Shown in pieces: positions 55,241-64,000 of a stretch of 64,000 nucleotides of DNA. A program made the translations under genes and the position numbers. The stretch is taken from assembly GCA_031763025.1 (NCBI GenBank), contig JASSKH010000030.1:4455495-4519494 (forward strand). The letters run 5' to 3'. Numbering within the stretch: the stretch's first letter is position 1; each line of letters opens with the position of its first letter. The notes under the pieces were generated by a model. The model searched no databases. It saw only the letters and a program-made list of their open reading frames with translations, and was not told the DNA's origin. The DNA comes from Macrocystis pyrifera. Taxonomy: Eukaryota; Sar; Phaeophyceae; Laminariales; Laminariaceae.

Positions 55241-55439
55241 CAGTACTAGCAGTATACGAACGTCACCAACAGGACCGGAAGGTAAAGATTATTGATAGAC
55301 CCAGAACGATTGGGTGCTCGGGGGGCGACTATCCCTCTACACAAAAAACAAGAAACACAAGAAAAAAGTTTCGTCACAAATATCTGCGCTATCGCTGATA
55401 CATTCGTCAGGTACGTAAAATATAGGTCGTCCGAAGGCC
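55241..55439. other. No feature recognised
   Basis: Spacer between the relic and a SINE-2 copy. Confidence 0.4.
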
Positions 55440-55585
55440 CTGAATATCCTAAGAGCATTCCCGGGGCGATTCGAACCCGTGTCCTCGACGACGCCTGATG
55501 TGAAGGTGTTACCTACTGAGCTACAGGGATAAAATACCGATCGATTACCCAGCCCAGGGTTATCCTCATAACAGTTACTTGGCAA
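55440..55585 (-). mobile_element. SINE-2 unit, head part
   Basis: On + it reads GGGGCGATTCGAACCCGTGT, CCTCGACGACGCC, GAAGGTGTTACCTACTGAGC, ATCGATTACCCAGCCCAGGG. Of the copies here its tRNA-like part is the most complete. Confidence 0.78.
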
Positions 55586-55715
55586 AACTCGACTCAAGTC
55601 GACGAGCAGTCGGGAATGCTGAACCGTCTGGGCGACAAAAAATAAAGCTGGGAAGTGACGACACATTCGACCACGGCTTGTCCAGAGGCTGGAAAGTAAA
55701 AGTGAGATGAACCCC
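55586..55715 (+). mobile_element. SINE-1 fragment, internally deleted
   Basis: CGACGAGCAGTCGGGAATGC, TGAACCGTCTGGGCGAC and ACCACGGCTTGTCCAGAGGC then GGCTGGAAAGTAAAAGTGA. The tRNA-like head is missing. Confidence 0.65.
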
Positions 55716-55889
55716 CCAGAAGAACACGCGATTGGCCTCTTTTTAAATCAGGTACCCCACTCAAGACTCTCAACTGACACAGCAGTCACCCCTCGTCGAC
55801 TCGTATCGAATTGATGCAGTGTAATTCGTTGTGTTCATTTCGCGGGGTAAACATTAATAGGACTAGCTGGCACCAGACACCCCCTAAGA

Positions 55890-56000
55890 TATGGTGTGGG
55901 TCTGTGTGTTCTTCACACTAAACTGCTTTTTCCACCCGTGAACATCCAGGACATCCAGTAGTGTCCGTGCCTTATCCTAGACTGAGACAAGCTCGCGCGA
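55890..56000 (+). repeat. Repeat-D fragment
   Basis: GTGTGTTCTTCACACTAAAC, CACCCGTGAACATCCAG and GTGTCCGTGCCTTATCCTAG correspond to the start of Repeat-D. Confidence 0.6.
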
Positions 56001-56193
56001 CACGAAGTTGTAGTTGTACAAGGTTTCTGCGCTGTGACGCGCATCGCTCAAGTAATGTATTTAGCACTGCAAAAATTTAAACCTATCATCTCAATGAAAT
56101 CGATCCCAATGCTGTAGTACAGTATATATACTGGTGCAGGTGCTCGTGCCGCAGTAGTGTGCTGCTGCTGGTAGCACTACATGTGAAACCGAT

Positions 56194-56574
56194 GTGTTGT
56201 CCTTGTGTCCCCGGGGTCGTCCCTGGCTTGTTCTGTGCCGGGAGTCTCTGCCGGCTGGCAGTACCTGTCGCCTGTTCCGGCCCAGCTTAGCAACACGAAG
56301 CAGAAATGTATGTAGGATGTTGAATGCCCTTGACAATTATGACGAATATCCCATGTCCCCGCCCAGTATGACCACGATTAGTACCGATAGCCAGCACGCA
56401 GACGCTCAGTCTGAGCTAAGCTCCACCTGCTGGGGTGCCGTCTGTGCCGGTGCCGACTGCTCTCTCTCGCCACTCTCACCAACTCCAACTGCGACTCCAC
56501 AAAAAACGAATACAAGCAAACTCAGAACTGAGAACAGCGCTCGAATGCATTTCATCGAGGGCAATAAACAATAA
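56194..56574 (+). CDS. Short ORF in a dispersed repeat, function unknown
   Basis: A 126-codon frame. From the Met codon at 56317 to the stop its peptide (EYPMSPPS, STDSQHADAQS, CWGAV, SPLSPTPTATP, SARMHFIEG) matches the inverted copy at 8430-8700. That copy is frameshifted; this one is open. It is Ser/Pro/Thr-rich with no domain I recognise, no signal peptide and no membrane segment in the conserved part. It may be a fragment of a transposable-element protein or a multi-copy gene exon. The N-terminal 41 codons are not shared and may not be coding. Confidence 0.4.
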   Translation: MLSLCPRGRPWLVLCRESLPAGSTCRLFRPSLATRSRNVCRMLNALDNYDEYPMSPPSMTTISTDSQHADAQSELSSTCWGAVCAGADCSLSPLSPTPTATPQKTNTSKLRTENSARMHFIEGNKQ

Positions 56575-58085
56575 AAATAATCACTGTAAAAAACTTGATT
56601 TTTAGTTATGACGATGATAAATATTAGTAGTATAAATACTAACGTATCTCAAGAATTGGTAGAGAGTTGTATAGCTTGCTGATACACATATTGCTCGACG
56701 CGACGATAAAAAATACCAGGCATAAAGTACGTTCTCGAACTTCCATCTTCTGTTGTTGTCTCCTACTACTGTGTGTAAAGAGCGCGTACGAAGAGACATT
56801 CCCCAGGTTTCCCTAGGTTTCCCTAGGTTTCCCTAGGTGTTTTATGTCGGAGATTCGAAACCTGTCTGTTCCCCCTCAAAAGGAAACTCTACGTAATCCT
56901 CGCAAAATCTGGTCCCAAACCACCCCCGACGTTGACGTAACCCAGCCCACGTGCGGGACAATCGCTTATAGACAATCGCTTGTGCCAGAGTCGGTGCGAG
57001 CAGCAAAATATTTCGCAAATCGGCTACAGCGCATCGATCGTAGCAAAAGTAAGATCACCGCCTTACAGAAGCATGGCTCGATCAGCGGGATTGACAAACG
57101 GCGTTGATGAGGTCGTTGCCCCCCGCTCACAAACGGCGGGGCAAAGTCGCTTCTGGCTGCAAGGTCTCGACCCAATGGGGTTTGCGATACATTCTGTGGC
57201 GTTTTTTTTTTCGGCAGGGTCGCTTCTTGCTCCACAGTAAATCAAAGTATAGCCCACAGCGTGCAGTTGCACTGCACGCGGATCCCTGTGAGATCCTGCA
57301 AACGAAGTTCAGGATTGGCCAAAAAGACGAGTCTATCCCGCCGTACGAGGTCTGAGCTCGCATGAAGTGCCCAATAAAAACATAATGCACACGTGCGAGC
57401 GATTGAGAACAAAGATAGGGTCTCGCCAGCTGCTAAGAAAATTGGGATAAGAAAAACGGCTCAGTGGTGAACCCCGTTGTTTGAAGATGGTGGCCCAACA
57501 AGAAGAACGTCAGGCTTGCCCAGATAACGTGTGTCTTCAAGAACCTCAGGCTTGCCCAGATTATTTTATATGCAAACGCGATGAGCGTGTCTTACGTATG
57601 ACGCAGCTCGCAAAGATGAGTCTCAACCACTCAATCGATCATACTCACAGCGAAAAACGAGTTTCAACCACTCAGTCTGTCGTACCCACCTGTAACAGGT
57701 GACGTCTTCGCTTAGTTCCGTAAGAATGGTGGTTCAACCATGCAATGGATCGGACACACGAGTCAAAATGAGCAACAAGATATCAAGCAAGAAACTTTCC
57801 ACGCGTCTGACGGCCCATGTTGCGGGTGTCGCGCGATCTGCTGGCAGAGCGAATGCAACGCATACATAATGGAAAAAATACGATTTTCCATTGAACTTTA
57901 CCAACAGAGACGTGGAACTTGCCCGGGTCTGATTCGTCGAACTTGTGCACACTGACACGTTTCCCGTTTAACTTCACCAATACGCAAGAAGCAAGTGCCG
58001 ATGCTGGTTTCTTGCGTATTCCACCCCACAAAAAAAAGGAGATACTCGGGGTATCGCCCAAAACTCGTCGAGTGGACAGGGTTCT
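56575..58085. other. No gene called; short repeats
   Basis: A decamer TTTCCCTAGG occurs about three times at 56806-56836. A segment GGCAGGGTCGCTTCTTGCTC followed by CACAGTAAATC at about 57213 recurs at about 58963. No frame has a motif. Confidence 0.45.
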
Positions 58086-58230
58086 ACACTATTTGACCTT
58101 GTCGTGGGCATTCCGTGGCATTGCCATGGTACCGCCCATGGCACACCATGGCATCACCACGGCATCCCATGGTGTGGCATAAGATTCCATGGCACGCCGT
58201 GGGGGTTGCCATGACATGCCATGGGTAGTA
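58086..58230. repeat. CCATGG-rich cluster 1
   Basis: CCATGG, CCGTGG and CCATGGCA variants every 10-15 bp. Related in style to the large array at 59.3-60.4 kb. Confidence 0.7.
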
Positions 58231-58653
58231 CCAACGATTTACTTTCTACGCCAGCAGCCCTACTGCTCTACGACATTAAAACAGAGGGCCGTGCCCTTTA
58301 CCCGTGAGGATGGGGTTCACGTACGCCCATGTTCCGTCAAACCGTCTTCGTGCACCAAAAAAACGCAGGAAGAGCTCGAACTAACGTGGCGACAAAGGGA
58401 AAGAAGGCAAGCTGTTGTCGTTGGTGCTTCCGGTGGAGGCGCGCTCAACGACAGAGTCGACATTGCGCGCCCACTGCCGAAGGTCGCTCGACATGCCCGA
58501 ATGGACGGATTGGACAAGGCCCGCCTGCGGTAGACGCAGATTGGTCTGCCGGAGCTGCCGCACACTCACCTCCCAACCGGGCGGAGGAATGGACGGTGGA
58601 TAGGCCACGTGAGCGACGTCCCTCCTGAAGGCGAACAATATGACAGATCCACC

Positions 58654-59010
58654 TCATTGCTGCTGTCGTCTAGCGAATGCACACCAACATTCTAAGGGGC
58701 CGTCCTCCACAGCGTTAGCTAAGTCATCGTCAACGCGGACCTCGCGTACTTGGCGAGGAAGAGACTGGTGTGATACCACTCGCGCGAACCCAGGAAGGGA
58801 CGATACCACGACCGCTGATCTACATAACATGCAATCAGTGGTAGGCATCTCGTCAGAATCGGTAGAATATCTCCCGTGGCGGAGAATACCGTCCAAAGAA
58901 GAGCAGTGAAAGGTGTGTCCACAAGGCAGCTCGACCGTGCGGTTAGATGATGGGTGTGTATGGCAGGGTCGCTTCCTGCTCCACAGTAAATCGAAGTACC
59001 CATCAAACAC
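58654..59010 (-). pseudogene. Possible degenerate RING-like exon
   Basis: On - the frame contains LPCGHTFHCSSLDGILRH and, about 20 residues later, CMLCRS. This resembles the second half of a RING finger, but the Cys expected after the second His is Ser and no Cys pair precedes it. The start of the frame (FDLLWSRKRPC) is repeat sequence also found at about 57210-57250, so that part is not gene-specific. It is either a decayed exon or chance similarity. Confidence 0.3.
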
Positions 59011-59335
59011 ACAACAACGGCAACATCAGCAGCAAAGCAGCAGCACCATCGCAGAACCACGGCACGTCGGAAATTCTTGAGGTCGTGCAAGGTCCGAGAG
59101 CAAGTGCTGCTCGATCGGAAAGACTCGCAAGGATGGAAGCCCGCGCACAAAGAGTTGCTGACGCACAGGCAAAAAGTTCCTCTCGGAAGCGCGTAGCAAG
59201 GGTCGGAAGGAGGCTGCTAGCTGCTGCGAGAAGATGTGCCCCTTGTAACCGTTACCCGTATAGACTTCATCTTAATTCAACAACTGTTGCGAGGGATATA
59301 CAGCAGTTTTGCGCTGTTGCCATTATAATTGGACC
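59011..59335 (+). other. Spacer with a basic open frame
   Basis: A + frame around 59080-59250 reads Arg/Ala-rich sequence (ARMEARAQRVADAQAK). It has the look of a coding helix but no family match and no clear splice sites. Not called as a gene. Confidence 0.3.
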
Positions 59336-60372
59336 AGTCATGGACGCGTCCATGACCGGTCATGGCCGGGCCCATGGTCGACCATGGGCGATCATCACCG
59401 TATCCGTGGCCGATCATGAGCGCCCATGACCGGGTCCGTGGCTGATCATGGGCGATTATGACCGGGTCCGTGATCGTTCATGGTCGCCCATAACCGACCA
59501 TGGACGGATCCTTGACCGATCATGGTGGCCATGGCCGACCACGGGCGCGGTCATGGCCGGTCATGGTCGACCACGGACCCGTCCATGCTCGTCCATGGGC
59601 GATCACGATTAGTCATGGTCGTATACATGGCGGCGTTCGTGGAAGCGTCCATGAACGCGAGTATGGCGGTGTTCATGTCTATGAAAGCGTCCATGATCGA
59701 TTCTGAACGCAATCACGTCCATGATCGATCATGGACGCGATCATGGGCGCGTCCATGACCGCATCGATGTCGGCGTTCATGGGTGCGTCCATGGACACGT
59801 CTATGATCGCGATCATGGGCGCGTCCATGATTGCATCCATGGCGGCGTTCATGGATGCCTCCACGGGCGCATCCATAATCGATCGTGGACGCGATCATGG
59901 GCGCGTCCGTGACTACTTCCATGGCGGCGTTCATGAGTCCGTCATGGGCGCGATCATGGTCGATCACGATTGCGATCATGTACTTGTCTATGATCGTCTC
60001 TATGGATGCGTTCATGGGCCCGTTCATTGGCACGCCCATGGTCGACCATGGGCCTGATCATGGCTGCGTTCATGATTGCCGCCATGGGCGCGTCGTGTCC
60101 ATGGATGAGCCCATAAGCTCACCCATCGCTGCGTCCATGGACGGGCCCATGAATGGGCCATGGGCGCGTCGTGTCCATGGATGAGCCCATGAGCGCACCC
60201 ATGGCTGCGTCCATGGACGGGCCCATGAATGCGCCTTGGGCGCGTCGTGTCCATGGATGAGCCCATGAGCGTACCCAAGACGGCGTCCATGGACGGGGCC
60301 ATGAATGCATCCATGTCGGCGATCGCGCACGCGTCCATGACCGCGCCCATGAGCTCGTCCATGATTGGCAAA
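59336..60372. repeat. CCATGG/CATGGGCG array 2
   Basis: About 1 kb of degenerate units such as GCGTCCATGGGCGCG and GATCATGGGCGCGTCCATGA. Because CCATGG and GATC are palindromes, both strands read as similar repeats and give Met-Asp-Ala type frames on both strands. A roughly 60-bp unit with GCGTCGTGTCCATGGATGAG repeats three times at 60090-60280. Confidence 0.88.
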
Positions 60373-61370
60373 TGGTTCGTGTTCGTGTCATGAGCTAGAA
60401 CAAGTATTCGACACTATGGATTTTTTTGGTATCTCCAAGTCTCATTCCAGTCCCATGGCCTACCGTATGGTGTTACCCGTTGCACAATCCATCCGCCGGG
60501 GTGTGTTTAATGAAATAACCAGTGTAAGACACGTCATACATGGAGTGTACCATAGCGTATGCCATGGATACTGGACGAGTGGACGAGTATATGTATGTTT
60601 AAGGGTTGTTGACCTGGTACTGTGCCACGATATAACTCGTGTGTTGTTGTTATTAATAGTGTTTATTATTGGCCGTTTCATGGTCATGATGTCCAGCGTG
60701 TGTCATGATCGTAGCTAATTTTTGAAAGCACCATGGAAGGTGCCATGGTCTAAACAATGGTTGATGGCGTGTCCCATGGGGCGCATAGAGTAGGCGGTGG
60801 ACAACACCATGGAGTGTTTCGTGATGAACGTCGACCATGAATTTAACCATGGACCTCCAAGGCTGCTATTAGTATATGCATGGAAAATAGGCCATGATGC
60901 TTTCTACCGTTTTATTTACTTGTTGTTTTTCCGGAAGGTACGTCAACAACCCGCAATCGCAGCTTTTGTCCTGCGTATACGAAATTGATGGATATGTCGC
61001 TCGTGCCCTTGGCACGTCCCATGGTTTATTCCAACCCGTGAATACCCCCCTTGGTATGGTCCCAAAGGTGGCAACGTCTGTTTGGGTATACACACGACAT
61101 TCTAGGTACAATTGCAGTGGTGTCAACAGGCCAGTCCTTTCTTTTTTTGGATTCCCACTTTGTGTGTTTGCATTGTAATGGTGATTTTTTCACGGAATCT
61201 CAGCTTCCCAATGTTTACCTTAACTCTAGCAGTCCATGACCAGCATGTTGATTCAAAAATAGATTATGCCAATCGGGGCGGCGCGAGTGTCTACTGTGCG
61301 TCCCAACCTACGATTGTGTTTTGGCATATCCCGGTAAACTGCGGCTAGGTTGAAATTCATGCACGGCTCT
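60373..61370. other. No gene called
   Basis: Sparse CATGG motifs continue (60450-60560, 60730-60860, 61018). Frames under 120 codons without motifs. Confidence 0.45.
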
Positions 61371-61785
61371 ATACTCCATTTAGTTGTCGAACCGTCCATG
61401 ATCGCGTCCATGACCGCCCATGGGCGCGTCCCTGCACGGGCCCATAAACGCATCCACGGCGGCTGCGATCATGGGCGCGTCTATGGCTGGTCATGGACGC
61501 GTCCATGCACAAGCCCATGAATGCATCCATGGCTGTGGTCATGGACGCATCCGTGATCGCGTCCATGATCGACCATGGACGTGTCCATAGACGGGCCCAT
61601 GACGGCGATCTGATACACGTCCATGATCGCGCCCACTGACCATGGACCTGTGCATGGACGCGGCCATGACGGCGATCTAAAACATATTATGTCCATGATC
61701 GCGTCCATTGCCGCCCATGGACGCGGCCATGGTGGCGATCTAGAACACACCCATGATCGTGTCCATGACCGGACCAACCATTAAT
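61371..61785. repeat. CCATGG array 3
   Basis: The same unit vocabulary as array 2 (GATCGCGTCCATGACCGCCC, GGACGCGTCCATG), with a recurrent GGCGATCTAAAACA-like spacer at about 61605, 61670 and 61733. Confidence 0.85.
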
Positions 61786-61839
61786 GTAAATCATTGCCCA
61801 ACATCGGCCCCAGAATTGTTTTTTCAGGGTTTTTCGCGG

Positions 61840-62775
61840 GTCAGGTCGAACCTTACGGATCGGGTCGGGTCGGGTTGTGTCAGCTGACCCGATCCGACCC
61901 GCGAGCTTTGAAAAGTTTTTGATCCGACCCGACCCGACCCGTGAGATTTGAAAATCTCCTGACCCGACCCGACCCGACCCGACCCGCGAGATTTCAAAAC
62001 CACCTGACCCGATCCGACCCGACCCGCCACCTTTGGATTGACCCGTGAGACACGGGTTTCATGCGGGTCTGGTCACCTTGACCCGCGAGACCATTTATCC
62101 TGACCCGTAGGTTCGACCTGCGGATCCGACCCGTGGGTCGACACTTGAAAAAACAATATAATATTCACTTTTTGTGTCTAGCAGCGATGGTCTGGCTGTG
62201 TAGTGGGTATGGATGGATGCTGGCATGCGTATGTATATGGATTTGGCGGTGTTTTAATGTTTGAAACAAATATCAAAGGAGTATTATTGAGTATTTGTAC
62301 GAGAGAAGCTTTTGGAGAAGAGAGCGGGAAGTGTTTAAAGTGTCGGAGCCACGAGCCGGATGCGCGGGTCCGACCCCGGAAGGAGTATTATTGAGTATTT
62401 GTACGAGAGAAGCTTTTGGGGAAGAGAGCGGGAAGTGTTTCAAGTGTTGGAGCCACGAGCCGGATGCGCGGGTCCGACCCGCGTGTTAGCAGAAAACAAC
62501 TCGCGGGTCACGCTGGCCCGACCCGCGAGTGACTCGCGGGTCATGACCTGACCCGACCCGTGAGCTTTTCATCACCTCTTGACCCGACCCGACCCGACCC
62601 GTGAGTTTTGAAAGTTTTTGACCCGGCCCGACCCGTGAGATTTGAAAAACTCTTGACCCGACCTGACCCGACCCGTGAGATTTGAAAACCTCTTGACCCG
62701 ACCCGACCCGACCGGACCCGTGACATTTTGAACACCTCGTGACCCGACCCGCGGGTCGGGTCATGACCCGCGTAA
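61840..62775. repeat. GACCCGACCCG array
   Basis: Runs of GACCCG alternate with GTGAGATTTGAAAACTCTT-like spacers in units of about 40-50 bp (61905-62040 and 62575-62760). An inverted portion (CGGGTCGGGTCGGG) opens the array at 61858, with CAGCTGAC at its centre. Frames across it give Val-Gly-Ser-Gly repeats. Confidence 0.88.
62281..62488 (+). repeat. 104-bp tandem duplication inside the GACCC region
   Basis: GTATTATTGAGTATTTGTAC begins at 62281 and again at 62385. The units are nearly identical and end CGAGCCGGATGCGCGGGTCC. Recent by its low divergence. Confidence 0.9.
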
Positions 62776-63255
62776 AGCCTTGGTTTTTTCGGAGTTTTCC
62801 AGAAGTTCAGTTTGAAACTTTCGGTTCGAATAATCGTGTTCATAGCAAGCCGTGCGTACCTGAAAACTTGCGTCGGGTATCTTTGGAATTCAAACTTTTG
62901 TGGAAACATTGCGTTTCCATTGGCATAGCTCTAAATAAGAAGTGTATCATAGCATTTCGATATCGAACGACAACGATGGCCACCGAAATCCCACAACCAA
63001 CAGACAACGCAGGCAATCTCTTACTAATCCTGGGCCGGTCGCGCAGCTACCGCACGTAGCTCGGTGGCGCACTGTGCCCGATCGTCTAGGTAGCTTGGAG
63101 ACGAACGACTCATAGTACTACTGGTCGACGCGACGATAAAAAAAAAAGAAAAAGAAAGTGGCGTTTCTGTTTTTTTGTAATGACTCATCAAGCGCTTTTG
63201 TGAAAAGGGGACAGGGGACACGTCACGTACTTCCTGATTATTTTACTGTTTCATG
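62776..63255. other. No feature recognised
   Basis: A 106-codon frame (62739-63059) starts in the array and has no motif. Confidence 0.4.
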
Positions 63256-64000
63256 GTGGAGTCCTTTTTGGTGCATACATACATGGTACCACGCTGGCCG
63301 GGCGTATAAGCTCCGTTCGATGCTCATACAGCCTCTCTCTGGTACTGCTGCTGTACGTACGAGTATCATGTACACCTACCTGATACCTGGTAGCACCCTC
63401 GTCGGGAATATAAGCTCCATTTGATGTTCTTGCACCGTGGGTAAAGTATTTATTTGGTGGAACCCTCTGTGCTTTCTATTTGCACGTTTGATACGCACGT
63501 GCTTGCATTATTATGAGTGCAACATACATCTATATGCTGTCTCTAGTAGTATAATGCTGCTGTTGTTGTACTGTGGGTACAGCAGTGCATACACACATGA
63601 TACCACGCTGGCCGGGAATGTAAGCTCTGTTTGATGCTCATACTGCCTCTGGTACTGCTGCTGCACGTACGAGTATAACGTACACCTGGTATCGGGTACC
63701 CCCCTGACCCAGAATATATGCTTCATTTGAATGATATGTTCATACGGCGTGGGCAGAGTGTTTGATGGAGCTCTCTGTGCCTACTACGAGCACGTTTGAT
63801 ACGTACGTACTTGCACTACGAGTGTAACATATATCTATATATGCTGCCTCGATTGTTAATGTTGCTGTTGTTGTACTGTGGCTACTACTGTAATGCATAC
63901 AAACATGGTTCCACGCTGGCGAGGAATATTAGTTCCCTCTGCTACTGCTGCTGCACGCACGAGTATCATGTACGCTTAGTACCTGATACCACCCTGGCCA
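63256..64000 (+). repeat. Satellite, period about 305-315 bp, runs off the window
   Basis: ATGGTACCACGCTGGCCGGG (about 63283), ATGATACCACGCTGGCCGGG (about 63598) and ATGGTTCCACGCTGGCGAGG (about 63906) mark unit starts. Each unit has GGTACTGCTGCTG.ACG, a half-unit echo (CACCCTCGTCGGGAATATAA), ACGTTTGATACG and GCTGTTGTTGTACTGTGG. Confidence 0.85.

Noticed and set aside
56806..56836. Telomere-like repeat (TTTCCCTAGG)n
   Set aside because: Only about three units, decameric and not matching TTAGGG or TTTAGGG periodicity; internal position.
59713..60391. Several 90-115 codon frames on both strands of the CCATGG array
   Set aside because: Both strands code equally well because the units are palindromic; this is repeat structure, not protein-coding evidence.
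1..64000. CRISPR array, rRNA, riboswitch or prokaryotic operon
   Set aside because: No regularly spaced identical repeats with unique spacers, no rRNA motifs, and genes are spliced; the DNA is eukaryotic.

Overview
This is nuclear DNA of a eukaryote. It holds spliced genes with GT-AG introns, a long-terminal-repeat (LTR) retrotransposon, tRNA-derived SINEs and terminal-inverted-repeat (TIR) elements, microsatellites and very long C or G homopolymers. Alternating gene orientation, a head-to-head gene pair, trinucleotide-repeat-rich low-complexity inserts in exons and long introns would fit a stramenopile such as a brown alga. That assignment is inference; nothing here fixes the species.

Only three protein-coding genes can be supported. 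(1) A RING-H2 ubiquitin-ligase-type gene on + has its metal-binding domain split between exons at 1935-2062 and 4712-4909; its 5' exons were not found. (2) A membrane-anchored protein on - (32910 to 29041, three exons) has two tandem cytochrome-b5-like/MAPR domains. (3) A predicted N-myristoylated EF-hand protein on + has exon 1 at 33545-34045 and exon 2 at 45282-46082, with an intron of about 11.2 kb. Genes 2 and 3 are divergent and share a 634-bp spacer.

The largest element is an old, broken Ty3/gypsy retrotransposon on - (13491-25258) with two diverged LTRs of about 480 bp. Its gag, protease, RT, RNase H and integrase are all recognisable, but it has frameshifts, stops and lost catalytic residues. 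A second relic of the same lineage (about 53.1-55.2 kb) is interrupted by a 710-bp TIR element with TA duplications.

The rest is a dense layer of short repeats. SINE-1 (about 330 bp, tRNA-like head, poly-A tail) has six copies. SINE-2 is a second tRNA-like family whose units sit head to tail. MITE-A (about 105 bp, TTACGG termini, TA duplications) has eleven copies, and MITE-B (about 90 bp, imperfect palindrome) nine. Repeat-C is a family that usually abuts a G or C tract. Repeat-D covers 36-41 kb. The right end holds CCATGG-rich arrays, a GACCC array and a satellite of about 310 bp running off the window. Two copies of a short unknown ORF-bearing repeat (8.4 kb and 56.3 kb) keep protein-level similarity. 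No rRNA gene, stand-alone tRNA gene or CRISPR was seen.
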